In this document: piece by piece, positions 35,591-44,846 of the stretch
Position numbering within the stretch: the first letter of the stretch is position 1
Layout of the letters: each line of letters begins with the position of its first letter
Assembly: GCA_035946955.1 (NCBI GenBank)
Contig: DASYYE010000562.1
Location: 1-64,000, forward strand
From: DASYYE01 sp035946955
GTDB lineage: Bacteria; Actinomycetota; Actinomycetes; Streptosporangiales; Streptosporangiaceae
Direction: 5' to 3'
DNA length: 64,000 nt
Program-made: the position numbers and the translations under genes
Notes under the pieces: generated by a model
Seen by the model: the letters and a program-made list of their open reading frames with translations, nothing else
Told to the model about the DNA's origin: nothing
Databases searched by the model: none

Positions 35591-35917
35591 TAAGATTCGT
35601 CCCCTTTGGCCGCATTTCCTCAGTGAGTCAATCCTGCGCCGGGGCGGACCGCCGTAAATCGAGCAGATGGTCAAGGGTGGGTGATCGCTAGTGTGGCCCG
35701 GGTCATCGGTATGTGTCGGGCTGCGACGAATTTGACAAAGGAACCCACGCGGCGGCCCTCATCGGGCTACTACGGGCGGCGCAAGCCAGCCCGGTCGCAA
35801 CCAAGCATGCGGGCCGCCGCCCCTCGTCGAATCCGCCACTCCGTCCGTGCGCAGCTAAGCCGCCAACGCTGGCTTTGGACTCCGTGACAGCGCATACACG
35901 CCGAGGATCTCCCGGCT
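35591..35917. other. Intergenic stretch, nothing recognised
   Basis: No gene on either strand is supported. The part next to 35590 carries the ribosome site of the repeat protein; no hairpin or operator stands out. Confidence 0.3.
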
Positions 35918-36877
35918 TCACTCAGTTCCGAGCCCGGCGCGCAGGAAGGCGGTGGCCTGGTCGATCGCGGCGCGTGCGGCGCGGGTCTCGCTCAGTGCGT
36001 CGAGCAGCATGAAGTCGTGGATCATTCCGTCGAACCGGACGGTCGTCACCGGGACTCCGGCTGAACGGAGCTTGGCGGCATAGGCCTCTCCCTCGTCGCG
36101 CAGCACGTCGGCCTCGTCTACGCATAGGTAGGTGGGCGGCAGCCCGGTGACCTGCTCGGTGCTGGCCTGGTTCGGCGAGGCCGTGATCTCAGCGCGCTGC
36201 GCGGGGTCGGTGGTGTAGGCGTCCCAGAACCATTCCATCTCCTTGCGGCTGAGGTAGTAGCCGGTCGCGAACTGCTCGTAGGAGGCGGTGTTCATCGCTG
36301 CGTCGGTCACCGGGTAGTACATCGACAGCTGCACGAAGGTGACGTCGCCCCGCTCTTTGGCCATCAGTGCGAGCGCAGCAGCCATGTTGCCGCCCACCGA
36401 TTCGCCGGCCACTGCCATGCGGGTGGCGTCCAGGCCCTTGGATGCCCCATTGCGGGTGATCCACTGGGCGGTGGCGTATCCCTGCTCGATCGCGACCGGA
36501 TAGCGGGCTTCGGGTGAGTTGGGGTATTCCACGAACGCGAGCGCCGCGCGGGCACCGACGGCGAGCTCGCGCACGAGCCGGTCGTGGGTGGCGGCGTTGC
36601 CGAGGATCCAGCCCCCGCCGTGCATGTACACGATGACCGGCAGCATGCCGGTGGCGCCCCGCGGCTTGATGATGCGCACCCGGGCATCGCCCGCTGGGGA
36701 GGGGACCGTGATCCACTCCTCATCAACGGCGGGCTTGCTGATGGGGCCGGACTGCGCTTCTTCGAGGACTTTCCGGGCGTCGGCTGGCGACATCTCATAC
36801 AGGAACGGCCGTTTCGAGAACTTGTCAGCAACCTGCTGCGCCGCAGGCTCCAGGACGATTGGTTTGGCGGTGGTCAT
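35918..36877 (-). CDS. Alpha/beta hydrolase of hormone-sensitive lipase type
   Basis: A 319-residue esterase/lipase of the HSL family (bacterial type IV). MHGGGWILG (about 85-93) forms the oxyanion hole. The nucleophile elbow is VAGESVGGNMAA, with Glu-Ser in place of the usual Asp-Ser; VDEADVLRDEG supplies the acidic residue, and GMIHDFML the catalytic His. No signal peptide. The ATG at 36877 follows GAGGAGC. Short-chain esters are the usual substrates. Confidence 0.92.
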   Translation of the reverse strand: MTTAKPIVLEPAAQQVADKFSKRPFLYEMSPADARKVLEEAQSGPISKPAVDEEWITVPSPAGDARVRIIKPRGATGMLPVIVYMHGGGWILGNAATHDRLVRELAVGARAALAFVEYPNSPEARYPVAIEQGYATAQWITRNGASKGLDATRMAVAGESVGGNMAAALALMAKERGDVTFVQLSMYYPVTDAAMNTASYEQFATGYYLSRKEMEWFWDAYTTDPAQRAEITASPNQASTEQVTGLPPTYLCVDEADVLRDEGEAYAAKLRSAGVPVTTVRFDGMIHDFMLLDALSETRAARAAIDQATAFLRAGLGTE

Positions 36878-37122
36878 GACCGTGCTCCTCACACAGGAAA
36901 ACTACAGACATGGAACTGAGCCATATGTCTAACACGCGCCACCCCCCGCACCATATACTGACCCCACGCTTGCCTGATTCGCCCCTTACCAGCGGAAACA
37001 TCGGTTAGATAATATTAATATGCAATACCCTTCTTCGCATATGTCAGCCATGTCCCTCGACGGCGAGGTGACGAAGCGCACCATACCCTTGCAAGAGCGT
37101 GGACATTCTTACCCGTAATGGT
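36878..37122. other. A+T-rich intergenic region
   Basis: The stretch around 37005-37025 (TAATATTAATATG) is strongly A+T rich against its surroundings and includes the palindrome ATATTAATAT. It may carry a promoter for the hydrolase gene. No gene was found. Confidence 0.35.
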
Positions 37123-37166
37123 CCGAGCCGGTGCCCGAGACAGTCGTCTCTCGGGCACCGGCTCGG
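37123..37166. terminator. Perfect 18-base-arm hairpin
   Basis: Arms CCGAGCCGGTGCCCGAGA and its complement flank an 8-base loop. It lies 10 bases beyond the stop of the minus-strand SRPBCC gene and is its likely terminator. Confidence 0.75.
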
Positions 37167-37176
37167 GCACCGGCGA

Positions 37177-37677
37177 TCACATTGTGCGCTGCCTGATCGC
37201 CGCCGCCAGGTTGTTGAGTTCGTTGCCGCGATGGGCGCGGTACCCCTGAGTCCAGCTTTCGTCGTGGAGGGGATCGATCGTCATGACCACACTCGTGCGG
37301 TTACCGGCGGGCACGATGTCGATGGTCGTCAGGTGCTCATACGGCTCGTGGCCGGGCACGAAGTCGATCACTGACAGGTAGGCGAGACGGTTTGGCGGTG
37401 CGACCTCGGTGAACGTCTTACGCAACTCGACCGAGAGCGGATTGCCGGTGTCCCGCATGACAGCGACCTGTTCCGGCGCGGTCGCGGTCATGGCGTACCG
37501 CAGCTGACCGCCGGGCTTGAGTCCGACTTCGCTCACCCGGGTTTCGAAGCCGTCGGGGGCCCACCACTCATCGAGGCCGGCGGCGGTGGTCAGCATCTCC
37601 CAGATCAGCTCCGCCGGAGCGTCGTACGTGCGCTCGAGCCGCGCGGCGTCCGGGCTGGACGTGGGTTCGGTGGTCAT
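37177..37677 (-). CDS. SRPBCC (AHSA1-like) protein
   Basis: A 166-residue START-fold protein of the AHSA1/activator-of-Hsp90-like group. It shows ERTYDAPAELIWEMLTTAAG, LDEWWAPDGF and the late VVMTIDPLHDESWTQGY helix region. The ATG at 37677 follows GAGGAGG. In actinobacteria such genes often form operons with a second SRPBCC gene and with regulators of the ArsR or sigma type. Here the neighbour on the same strand is a truncated SRPBCC gene. The ligand is unknown. Confidence 0.9.
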   Translation of the reverse strand: MTTEPTSSPDAARLERTYDAPAELIWEMLTTAAGLDEWWAPDGFETRVSEVGLKPGGQLRYAMTATAPEQVAVMRDTGNPLSVELRKTFTEVAPPNRLAYLSVIDFVPGHEPYEHLTTIDIVPAGNRTSVVMTIDPLHDESWTQGYRAHRGNELNNLAAAIRQRTM

Positions 37678-37723
37678 CGGTCCTCCTCGTTGGCCGGGTT
37701 GGGTCGGCGTCAGAACAATGCGT

Positions 37724-38043
37724 TCAGTCCCAGCGGCTGATTTCGCCAGCGGGGTAGGCGGCGAACTCGTCGCTTTCGGCGCCGGTCTTGAGGCTGGTGA
37801 GGTAGGCGCCCCAGTTGGTGCTGCATCCACTCATGAATTCGCTGGCCTGTTGCCAGCCCGCGTGGGTGAACAGAAGCGTGGTGCCGTCGTGGCTGGGCCG
37901 GAGGGTGAAGGTGATCTGGGTGCCGACCCAGGCGTCGGGCCCGTCGGTGACACGCCACACCACGTGGTCCGGGTTGTCGGTCAGGACCTGCATGACGGCG
38001 GCGGGCTGTTCGGCGTCGCCGAAGTAGACACCGGTGGCGACCG
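37724..38043 (-). pseudogene. SRPBCC protein, C-terminal fragment
   Basis: The frame reads VVWRVTDGPDAWVGTQITF, then LLFTHAGWQQASEF, SGCSTNWGAYLTSLK and a natural stop. This is the second half of an AHSA1-like SRPBCC protein; the first half is missing. Beyond about 38040 the sequence is instead the opposite-strand sigma-factor fragment. It lies 46 bases upstream of the complete SRPBCC gene and was probably once its operon partner. Confidence 0.7.
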
Positions 38044-38044
38044 C

Positions 38045-38642
38045 GTCGACCTCGCCGCGGAAGCTATCCACCTCGGCCGGGCACTGGCCGAACTCATGCC
38101 GGACGAACCCGAAGTACTCGCGCTGCTGGCGCTGATGCTGCTGAACGACGCCCGGAAAGCGGCCCGCCTGCGCGATGGGCAGGTCGTCCCCCTCAACGAC
38201 CAGGACCGTACCCTGTGGGACACGCGGCAGATCGACGAGGGCCGGGTGCTGCTGCAGCGGGCCATGGCACGAGGGCGCACCGGGCCCTACCTGCTCCAGG
38301 CGGCCATCGCCGACCTGCACCTGCAGGAGCCCCGCGACTGGCAGCAGATCGCCGCTTTGTACCAGGCGCTCGCAGCAGACCGGCTCCCCCATCGTCGAGA
38401 TGAACCGGGCGATCGCCGTGGCCGAGGTCGACGGGCCCGAAGCCGGCCTGGCCATCCTCGGCCGCCTCGACCTCGACCACTACCGGTACTTCCACTCCAC
38501 CCGCGCCGAGCTCCTGCGTCGGGCCGGCCGCGGCGACGAGGCCCACCGCGCCTACCGCCAGGCGCTCGACCTCGCGCAGACCGAGCCAGAACAGCGGTTC
38601 CTTGCCGGCCGGCTAGCCGACACCACACCTCACACAAGCTGA
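38045..38642 (+). pseudogene. ECF41/SigJ-like sigma factor, C-terminal fragment, frameshifted
   Basis: The fragment opens RVDLAAEAIHLGRALAEL and MPDEPEVLALLALMLL, the helical C-terminal domain of the large ECF sigma factors with a DUF6596-like tail. After an extra base near 38371-38380 it continues GSPIVEMNRAIAVAEVDGP and ends with a normal stop. The promoter-recognition regions 2 and 4 are absent. It starts where the opposite-strand SRPBCC fragment ends, so a deletion or rearrangement probably removed the front halves of both genes. Confidence 0.75.
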
Positions 38643-38693
38643 GTCAGGTCACCGCTGCCCCGGACGGCCATGGTTGGTCATTGCCTGGTGTCC

Positions 38694-39695
38694 TCAGTCG
38701 TTGACCAGAACCGCCGCGCCGTCGAAGACTCCGGCCTTGAGGTCTTGCAGCGCCTGTTGCGCCTGTGACATCGGGTACGCATGCGTGGTGGCCCGGACGT
38801 GGTGACGGAGGGCCAGTGCGAGGAACTCCCGGCCGTCCTCACGGGTGTTAGAGGTGACGCTGCGCAGTTCCTTCTCATAGAACAGCTCGTGTTCATAGTT
38901 CAGCGGTGGCGTGTCGGTCAGATGGATCCCGGCGACTGCCAGTACCCCGCCACGGTCAAGTGCCCGCATCGCGACCGGCACGAGGTCCCCGACCGGCGCG
39001 AACAGGATCGCGCTGTCCAGGGGCTCCGGCGGACAGTCATAGGCGCCCCCCGCCGACGCAGCGCCCAGCTCCAGTGCCAGCCGCTGCGACGCCTCGCCCC
39101 GGGTCAGAGCATGGACCGTCGCACCTTGCGCCAGCGCTACCTGGGCGACCAGGTGGGCACTGTCGCCGAATCCGTACAGTCCGAGTCTGCCGTGGGCAGG
39201 CAGCGATGCGCGCAGCAGCGCCCGGTAGCCGATGATCCCGGCGCACAGCAGTGGTGCCAGCTCGACGTCAGGGACGTCGGCGGGCAGCCGGTAGGCATAC
39301 GCCGCGGGCACGGTCGTGAACTCTGCGTAGCCGCCGTCGGCGTCCCAGCCCGTGTAGAGCGAGTTAGGGCACAGATTCTCATTGCCCCGGCGGCAGTAGG
39401 CGCAGGTTCCGTCGGTGTGCCGCAGCCACGCGACGCCGGCCCGGTCCCCTACGGCGTAGTCGGTAACACCATCGCCCAGTGCCGCCACCTGGCCAACGAC
39501 CATGTGACCAGGCGTGACGTGCTCGCGGTGCACCGGCAGATCGCCCTCGCTGACGTGCAGGTCGGTGCGGCAGACGGCGCAGACCACAACCTGGACGAGC
39601 AGTTCGCCAGGAGCTGGGGCCGGCACGGGCTTCTCCACGTACCTCAGCGGACTGGTCTCGATCGGCCCTGGCTGGCTCACCACCCAGGCCTTCAT
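38694..39695 (-). CDS. Zinc-dependent alcohol dehydrogenase (MDR)
   Basis: A 333-residue medium-chain dehydrogenase. VCRTDLHV provides the catalytic zinc Cys; GHMVVGQVAAL the catalytic His region (GHE altered to GHM); CAYCRRGNENLC the structural-zinc cysteines (three visible). The nucleotide-binding turn is LGLYGFGDSAH. The ATG at 39695 begins MKAWVVSQPGPI, the usual MDR start. It belongs to the broad-range alcohol dehydrogenase group related to AdhA; the substrate is not evident. Confidence 0.88.
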   Translation of the reverse strand: MKAWVVSQPGPIETSPLRYVEKPVPAPAPGELLVQVVVCAVCRTDLHVSEGDLPVHREHVTPGHMVVGQVAALGDGVTDYAVGDRAGVAWLRHTDGTCAYCRRGNENLCPNSLYTGWDADGGYAEFTTVPAAYAYRLPADVPDVELAPLLCAGIIGYRALLRASLPAHGRLGLYGFGDSAHLVAQVALAQGATVHALTRGEASQRLALELGAASAGGAYDCPPEPLDSAILFAPVGDLVPVAMRALDRGGVLAVAGIHLTDTPPLNYEHELFYEKELRSVTSNTREDGREFLALALRHHVRATTHAYPMSQAQQALQDLKAGVFDGAAVLVND

Positions 39696-39994
39696 CGTTT
39701 CCGGGCTGCCAACTCTCATTCCTTACCCCTATCACCGCCCGGGACAGCCCGTCGCCCCGACCCAGCCCACCGCCGGTCGATACACCTTCTGCCGGCCGCA
39801 CATGCCGGAAGCGCTGGGGAAGCCGTCCTGGACCGCCGGATACACGCTATGTACCGGCCCTTGGTAAATTGCCGTCCGAATGATACAGAAAAGTAAAATT
39901 AGCATCTAGCATTAGAGAGGTGGGCTGCTCTTTCGGTCTGTCCTGCGCCAACATGGTATGAAATCATCCGATCAGCCAAAGGGGGCAAACGGGG

Positions 39995-41821
39995 ATGATG
40001 ACTGTGCTTTCCACAGGACCGCGTAACTGGCGCGCCGGGCGGTCGATTACCGTTGTTCTTGCAGCCATAACACTGGCTTTAACGGCCGTGGGTGTCCTAG
40101 GGACGTCCGCGTCAGCCGGAGTCAGTTCCGGGCCACGCACTGGGCAACTGTTCACCCACCGCCAGACCGTCACCAGCCCGGGTGACGGCCTGCTGACCTC
40201 GGTGTCATGTGCGACGTCGTCGTTTTGCGTGGCGGTGGACCAGGGCGTCGCAGCCATGACCTACAACGGGTCGGTGTGGTCGAAGCCGCGACCTGCCGAC
40301 CCGGACGGGTTTCTCAACTCGGTGTCCTGCCCGGCCGTCACCTTCTGCGTGGCAGTGGACCTGAACGGCCAGGCGGTGACCTACAACGGCACTACCTGGT
40401 CGGCTCCGGTCGCCGCGGACGCCGGTGCCCTACTGGGTCCGGTGTCATGCGCCTCGGCCACGTTCTGTGTGGCTAGCGCCGCCGACCAGGTCGTGACATT
40501 CAACGGCACCAACTGGTCCGCACCGGTGACCGCAGACAGCGACCCCATTGAAGCCCTGTCGTGTGTCAGCGCCTCCTTCTGCGTCGCCGGCGATGGGAAC
40601 GGCGACGTGGTGACGTTCAATGGCACCAACTGGTCCGCACCCCAGGCCGTCGACTCCGCAGGGATCCAGTCGGTGTCATGCCCGACCGCGGACTTCTGCG
40701 CGGCGGTCGACCGTTCCGGCTCCGCGCTCACATACAGCGGCGGGCACTGGTCAGCCCCGGTCACGGTCGACTCGGCGACCGCCCTTAACGGGGTGTCCTG
40801 CCAGACCAGCAGCTTCTGCGTCACCGTAGGCGGCAACGGAACGGCAGCGACCTACAACGGGTCGGCGTGGTCGGCGCCGGCCGCGACCGGCACCAACTTC
40901 CTGGATGGAGTGTCGTGCGGGGCCACGCGCAGCTGCGCCGCAGTTGGCTTCACCAAGGCGGTCACCTTCTCCGGCGGCACCTGGGCTCGGCCCGTTGTGA
41001 TCGACCTCAGCGGCCAGCTTTCCTCCGTCTCATGTGCGACGGCTTCGTTGTGCGTCGCGCTGGACCAGTCCGCGCAGGCCGTGACCTTCACCGGGACGCG
41101 TTGGTCCAGCCCTCGCGTTGTGGACAAGATCGGCACCCCGATCGCGGTCTCCTGCGCGTCGGTCACCTTCTGCGTGGCGGTCGACACCGCCGGTTACGCG
41201 ATCACCTACAACGGCTCAACCTGGTCCGTGCCGGTCAAGGTCGCCTCCCACAGGCTCACCGCCGTCTCCTGCCCCACCGCCACCTTCTGCGCCGTGCTTG
41301 GCGTGGGCGGGGAATTCAACGCCAATGTCCAGACCTTCAACGGCACCCACTGGTCGTCACCGGTCCGGCTGGGCATGGCCGCCTCGGCCATCTCCTGTGC
41401 GGGCCCGGCTTTCTGCGCGGTCGCTGGCGGCCTGCATGACGCACAGGTGGTCACCTTCAACGGGAGTACCTGGTCCGCGCCCCTCACGCTGGGGGGCGGT
41501 GGCACCTACCTGCTCACGATGTCCTGCCCGGCGCAGAACTTCTGCGCCGCATCGGACGGCAGGAGCCAGGTCGTCACCTTCAATGGCTCGGCCTGGTCCA
41601 AGCTCACCAGCACCCCACTGACGGGCAGCGCAGTCGCGCTGTCGTGCCCGTCATCGGCCTTCTGCGCGATGGTCTCGTTCTCCGGCAAAGCGGTGTTCTT
41701 CAACGGCTCACGGTGGTCGTCCCAAACGACGGCGGACCCGGTGGGCGAGCCGACATCGGTCTCATGTCCCTCGCCGGTTTTCTGCACGCTCGTCGACTCC
41801 ACAGGAAACGCATTCTGGTAA
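39995..41821 (+). CDS. Secreted 14-repeat beta-propeller-like protein
   Basis: A 608-residue exported protein. A signal peptide (hydrophobic about 18-40, ending SASA) is followed by 14 repeats of about 40 residues. The typical repeat is SVSCATSSFCVAVD, a short turn, then TYNGTTWSAP. Most repeats have two cysteines four to eight residues apart. Fourteen blades would form two seven-bladed propellers. The ATG follows GGGGGCAAACGGGG. The family is widespread in actinomycetes, but its role is unknown; surface binding is inference. A hairpin follows at 41841. Confidence 0.82.
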   Translation: MMTVLSTGPRNWRAGRSITVVLAAITLALTAVGVLGTSASAGVSSGPRTGQLFTHRQTVTSPGDGLLTSVSCATSSFCVAVDQGVAAMTYNGSVWSKPRPADPDGFLNSVSCPAVTFCVAVDLNGQAVTYNGTTWSAPVAADAGALLGPVSCASATFCVASAADQVVTFNGTNWSAPVTADSDPIEALSCVSASFCVAGDGNGDVVTFNGTNWSAPQAVDSAGIQSVSCPTADFCAAVDRSGSALTYSGGHWSAPVTVDSATALNGVSCQTSSFCVTVGGNGTAATYNGSAWSAPAATGTNFLDGVSCGATRSCAAVGFTKAVTFSGGTWARPVVIDLSGQLSSVSCATASLCVALDQSAQAVTFTGTRWSSPRVVDKIGTPIAVSCASVTFCVAVDTAGYAITYNGSTWSVPVKVASHRLTAVSCPTATFCAVLGVGGEFNANVQTFNGTHWSSPVRLGMAASAISCAGPAFCAVAGGLHDAQVVTFNGSTWSAPLTLGGGGTYLLTMSCPAQNFCAASDGRSQVVTFNGSAWSKLTSTPLTGSAVALSCPSSAFCAMVSFSGKAVFFNGSRWSSQTTADPVGEPTSVSCPSPVFCTLVDSTGNAFW

Positions 41822-41840
41822 ACACAACGCCAACGCTGAC

Positions 41841-41864
41841 GCCCTGCCCAGCCACGGGCAGGGC
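41841..41864. terminator. Hairpin between convergent genes
   Basis: Arms GCCCTGCCC and GGGCAGGGC flank six bases, 19 bases after the propeller gene and about 40 bases before the stop of nuoD on the opposite strand. It may act for both transcripts. Confidence 0.6.
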
Positions 41865-41903
41865 CGTCAGCACGAGACTGGCCAGATAGACGATGTGGTG
41901 CTA

Positions 41904-43283
41904 TTACCTGTCCACTCCCCCGATTATCGGGTCGATGCTGGCCACGCTCGGGATGACATCAGCAAGCAGGCCGCCCTCGGCGAGCGCGGGCAGCGCCTGC
42001 AGGTGGTTGAACGACGGGTCCCGCAGGTGCACCCGGAACGGTCGGGTGCCGCCGTCGCTGACCACGTGACAGCCAAGCTCGCCGCGGGGCGACTCGACCG
42101 TCGCGTACGCCTGGCCCGCCGGGACCTCGAACCCCTCGGTGACCAGCTTGAAGTGGTGGATGAGCGCTTCCATGGAATGGCCCATGATGTGGGCGATGTG
42201 GTCGGGTGCCGGGCCCAGGCCGTCCGGGCCGACGGACAGCCGCGCCGGCCAGCCGACCTTGGCGTCCTCGATCATCACCGGGTCGCGGGCCGGCCGCGGC
42301 TTGGCAAGCCGGTCCACACACTGCTCTATGATCCGCAGTGACTGGTCCATCTCGTCCATCCGGATCAGGTACCGGCTGTACGCGTCACAGGCGTCGGCCA
42401 CCGGCACGTCGAACTCATAGCTCTCGTAGCCGCAGTACGGCTGGCTCTTGCGCAGGTCCCAGGGCAGGCCGGCGCTGCGCAGCATCGGGCCGGTGACGCC
42501 GAGCGTCATGCAGCCGGCCAGGTCGAGGTAGGCGACGCCTTTGGTCCTGGCGTGGAACAGCGGGCTGGCGTCGAACAGCGCCCGTATCTCGCTCAGCTCC
42601 CCGGGCATCACGCCGAGGAACTCCCGCAGCTTCGTGATGGCACCCGGCGGCAGGTCCTGCGCCACCCCGCCGGGCCTGATGAAGGCATGGTTCATCCGCA
42701 GGCCGGTGATCAGCTCGAACAGGTCCAGCACCTTCTCCCGGGTGCGCATCCCGTAGATGAACACCGTGCTGGCTCCGAGCTCCAAGCCGAGCGGGCCGAC
42801 GCCACCGAGGTGCGAGGAGATCCGGTTCAGCTCCATCAGCAGCACCCGGATCACGTTCGCGCGGTCAGGGATCCGGTCCTCGATACCGAGCAGCCGCTCC
42901 ACCGCCAGGCAGTACGCGGTCTCGTTGAAGATCGGCATCAGGTAGTCGGCCCGGGTGACGAACGTGACCCCCTGGGTCCAGGTGCGGTACTCGGCGTTCT
43001 TCTCGATCCCGGTGTGCAGGTAGCCGATGACCGGACGCAGCTCGGTGACTGTCTCGCCGTCCATGGTCAGCACCAGCCGCAGCACGCCGTGCGTGGACGG
43101 GTGCTGCGGGCCCATGTTGACGACGAAGGTGTCCTCGCCGGACCGGTCGGAGTCCTCGCTGACGGCGGCAACCAGCTCATCCCAGTCCTGCCCGGCGACG
43201 TTGTAGACGCGGCCCTCCGCGCCGCCTTCCGCGCTGCCAGCTTCTCCAGGGGCGGCGGCCCCGCCCGCAGCAGAGGCGCTCAT
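41904..43283 (-). CDS. nuoD: NADH-quinone oxidoreductase subunit D
   Basis: A 459-residue 49-kDa-type subunit of complex I, which with NuoB forms the quinone site at the membrane face. The family pattern is complete: NMGPQHPSTHGVLRL, HTGIEKNAE, ERLLGIEDRIP, MRMNHAFIRPGGVAQDLP (one residue variant LRMNHAF), and the end SIDPIIGGVDR. Residues 1-45 are an Ala/Gly/Glu-rich extension not usual for the family. It overlaps the NuoBC gene by ATGA, so the two are coupled. No other complex I genes follow. Confidence 0.95.
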   Translation of the reverse strand: MSASAAGGAAAPGEAGSAEGGAEGRVYNVAGQDWDELVAAVSEDSDRSGEDTFVVNMGPQHPSTHGVLRLVLTMDGETVTELRPVIGYLHTGIEKNAEYRTWTQGVTFVTRADYLMPIFNETAYCLAVERLLGIEDRIPDRANVIRVLLMELNRISSHLGGVGPLGLELGASTVFIYGMRTREKVLDLFELITGLRMNHAFIRPGGVAQDLPPGAITKLREFLGVMPGELSEIRALFDASPLFHARTKGVAYLDLAGCMTLGVTGPMLRSAGLPWDLRKSQPYCGYESYEFDVPVADACDAYSRYLIRMDEMDQSLRIIEQCVDRLAKPRPARDPVMIEDAKVGWPARLSVGPDGLGPAPDHIAHIMGHSMEALIHHFKLVTEGFEVPAGQAYATVESPRGELGCHVVSDGGTRPFRVHLRDPSFNHLQALPALAEGGLLADVIPSVASIDPIIGGVDR

Positions 43284-44629
43284 TCATAGCTCCTTCTCTG
43301 GTCCGGCGGCGGCACGTTGGCCCCGAGGTACTCGACCGGGATGCCGCCCAGCGGGTAGTCCTTCCGCTGCGGGTGGCCCTGCCAGTCGTCGGGCATCTCG
43401 ATCCTGGTCAGCGCCATATGCCCGTCGAAGATGATCCCGAAGAGGTCCCAGGCCTCGCGCTCGTGCCAGTCGTTGTTCGGGTAGATGCTGACCACCGACG
43501 GGATGTGCGGGTCGCTGTCGGGCGCCGAGACTTCCAGCCGCAGCCGGCGGTTGTGGGTGATCGACAGCAGGTGGTAGACCGCGTGCAGCTCACGGCCCTG
43601 ATCGGCCGGGTAGTGCACCCCGGACACCCCCATGCACACCTCGAACGCAAGCCCGGGGTCATCGCGCAGCCGTTGCGCGACCGCGGGCAGGTGCTCCCGG
43701 CGGACGTGGAACGTCAACTCCCCACGGTGGGCGACCACGCGCTCCACCGCGTCGCCGAATGTGGTCCCCGCGTGCGGCAGGGACCCTTCCAGCACGTCCG
43801 CGACGGTGTCGAAGTATGAGCCGTACGGTCGCGGGCTGGACACGGGCGGCTGCCGGCGCACCTTGAGCCCGCCGTAGCCTGAGGTGTCGCCCGTGTCGCG
43901 GACCCCGAACATGCCGGTCCGTGCGACCTGCTCAGACAGCCGCTCCCGGCCCGCGACCCCGGCCGGGTCAGGCACCGCCGCATCCGCCACCCGCCCGGCC
44001 TGGACGGGCTGGCTCGCCTGCCGCGGCCGGCTGGGCTGGCTCGCCCCGGTCACGTGCCCGCCCTGGTGGCGCTGGGGGGTGGCGCCGTACAGGCTGGGCA
44101 GGAGCGACGGCCGCCGCAGGCGCGCCTGCTCCAGCTCGGTGATCTCCCGCTCGCGGTTGACGCCGAGCTTCATGTTCTGGATCTTGTCGTGCAGCTTGAG
44201 GATCGCGTCCATCAGCATCTCGGGCCGCGGCGGGCAGCCCGCCAGGTAGATGTCCACCGGCACGACGTGGTCCACGCCCTGGACGATCGAGTAGTTGTTG
44301 AACATGCCGCCGCTGGAGGCGCAGACCCCCATCGAGATGACCCACTTGGGCTCGGCCATCTGGTCGTAGACCTGCCGCAGCACCGGCGCCATCTTCTGGC
44401 TGACCCGGCCGGCCACGATCATCAGGTCCGCCTGCCGTGGCGTGTTCGATGCCCGCTCCATGCCGAACCGTGCCAGGTCGTGCCTTGGCCCGCCGAGCTG
44501 GAACAGCTCGATCGCGCAGCAGGCAAGCCCGAACGTGGCGGGCCAGACCGAGCTCTTGCGCGCGTAGCCGGCCACCTTCTCCACCGTGGTCAGCAGGAAG
44601 CCGCTCGGCAGTGCCTCTTCCACACCCAT
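43280..44629 (-). CDS. nuoB/nuoC: Fused NADH-quinone oxidoreductase subunits B and C
   Basis: A 449-residue fusion. Residues 1-190 are NuoB, with all four ligands of iron-sulfur cluster N2: Cys37 and Cys38 (GLACC), Cys103 (GVCASSGG) and Cys132 (AGCPPRPE). A Pro/Gln/Ser-rich linker (about 190-250) leads to NuoC (about 255-449), ending with the family signature EAWDLFGIIFDGH and GHPQRKDYPL. B-C fusion is uncommon; C-D fusion is the better-known case. The operon lacks nuoA and nuoE-N, so these subunits either complement a set elsewhere or form a small alternative module. The linker region reads through with no stop, so it is not an assembly artefact of two genes by that test. Confidence 0.92.
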   Translation of the reverse strand: MGVEEALPSGFLLTTVEKVAGYARKSSVWPATFGLACCAIELFQLGGPRHDLARFGMERASNTPRQADLMIVAGRVSQKMAPVLRQVYDQMAEPKWVISMGVCASSGGMFNNYSIVQGVDHVVPVDIYLAGCPPRPEMLMDAILKLHDKIQNMKLGVNREREITELEQARLRRPSLLPSLYGATPQRHQGGHVTGASQPSRPRQASQPVQAGRVADAAVPDPAGVAGRERLSEQVARTGMFGVRDTGDTSGYGGLKVRRQPPVSSPRPYGSYFDTVADVLEGSLPHAGTTFGDAVERVVAHRGELTFHVRREHLPAVAQRLRDDPGLAFEVCMGVSGVHYPADQGRELHAVYHLLSITHNRRLRLEVSAPDSDPHIPSVVSIYPNNDWHEREAWDLFGIIFDGHMALTRIEMPDDWQGHPQRKDYPLGGIPVEYLGANVPPPDQRRSYE

Positions 44630-44834
44630 GGCTAGTCCCGCTCCGGGCTATCGGAATCGGTCATGGACATCGCTCCTCACTAGCCTGTGGCGGCTGCTTG
44701 CTGCGAGCCTCGCACGGGGCGGGGTGAGTGTCATCACGCGAGTTGCGCGATATCGCTGTCCTACCCCCCGCTGCGGGTAAGGCCCACGCGTCCTGGCTGA
44801 CGGACGGTGGGGGTTACACAGAGCGGGCTGGGCA

Positions 44835-44840
44835 TACTCT
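44835..44840 (+). promoter_or_regulatory. -10 box of a leaderless gene
   Basis: TACTCT ends six bases before the GTG at 44847. Confidence 0.5.
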
Positions 44841-44846
44841 TGGCCG

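Noticed and set aside
39995..41821. CRISPR-like repeats in the 14-repeat gene
   Set aside because: The repeat is at protein level (VSC-FC-NG-W), with no conserved DNA unit or spacer length, and lies in one open frame.
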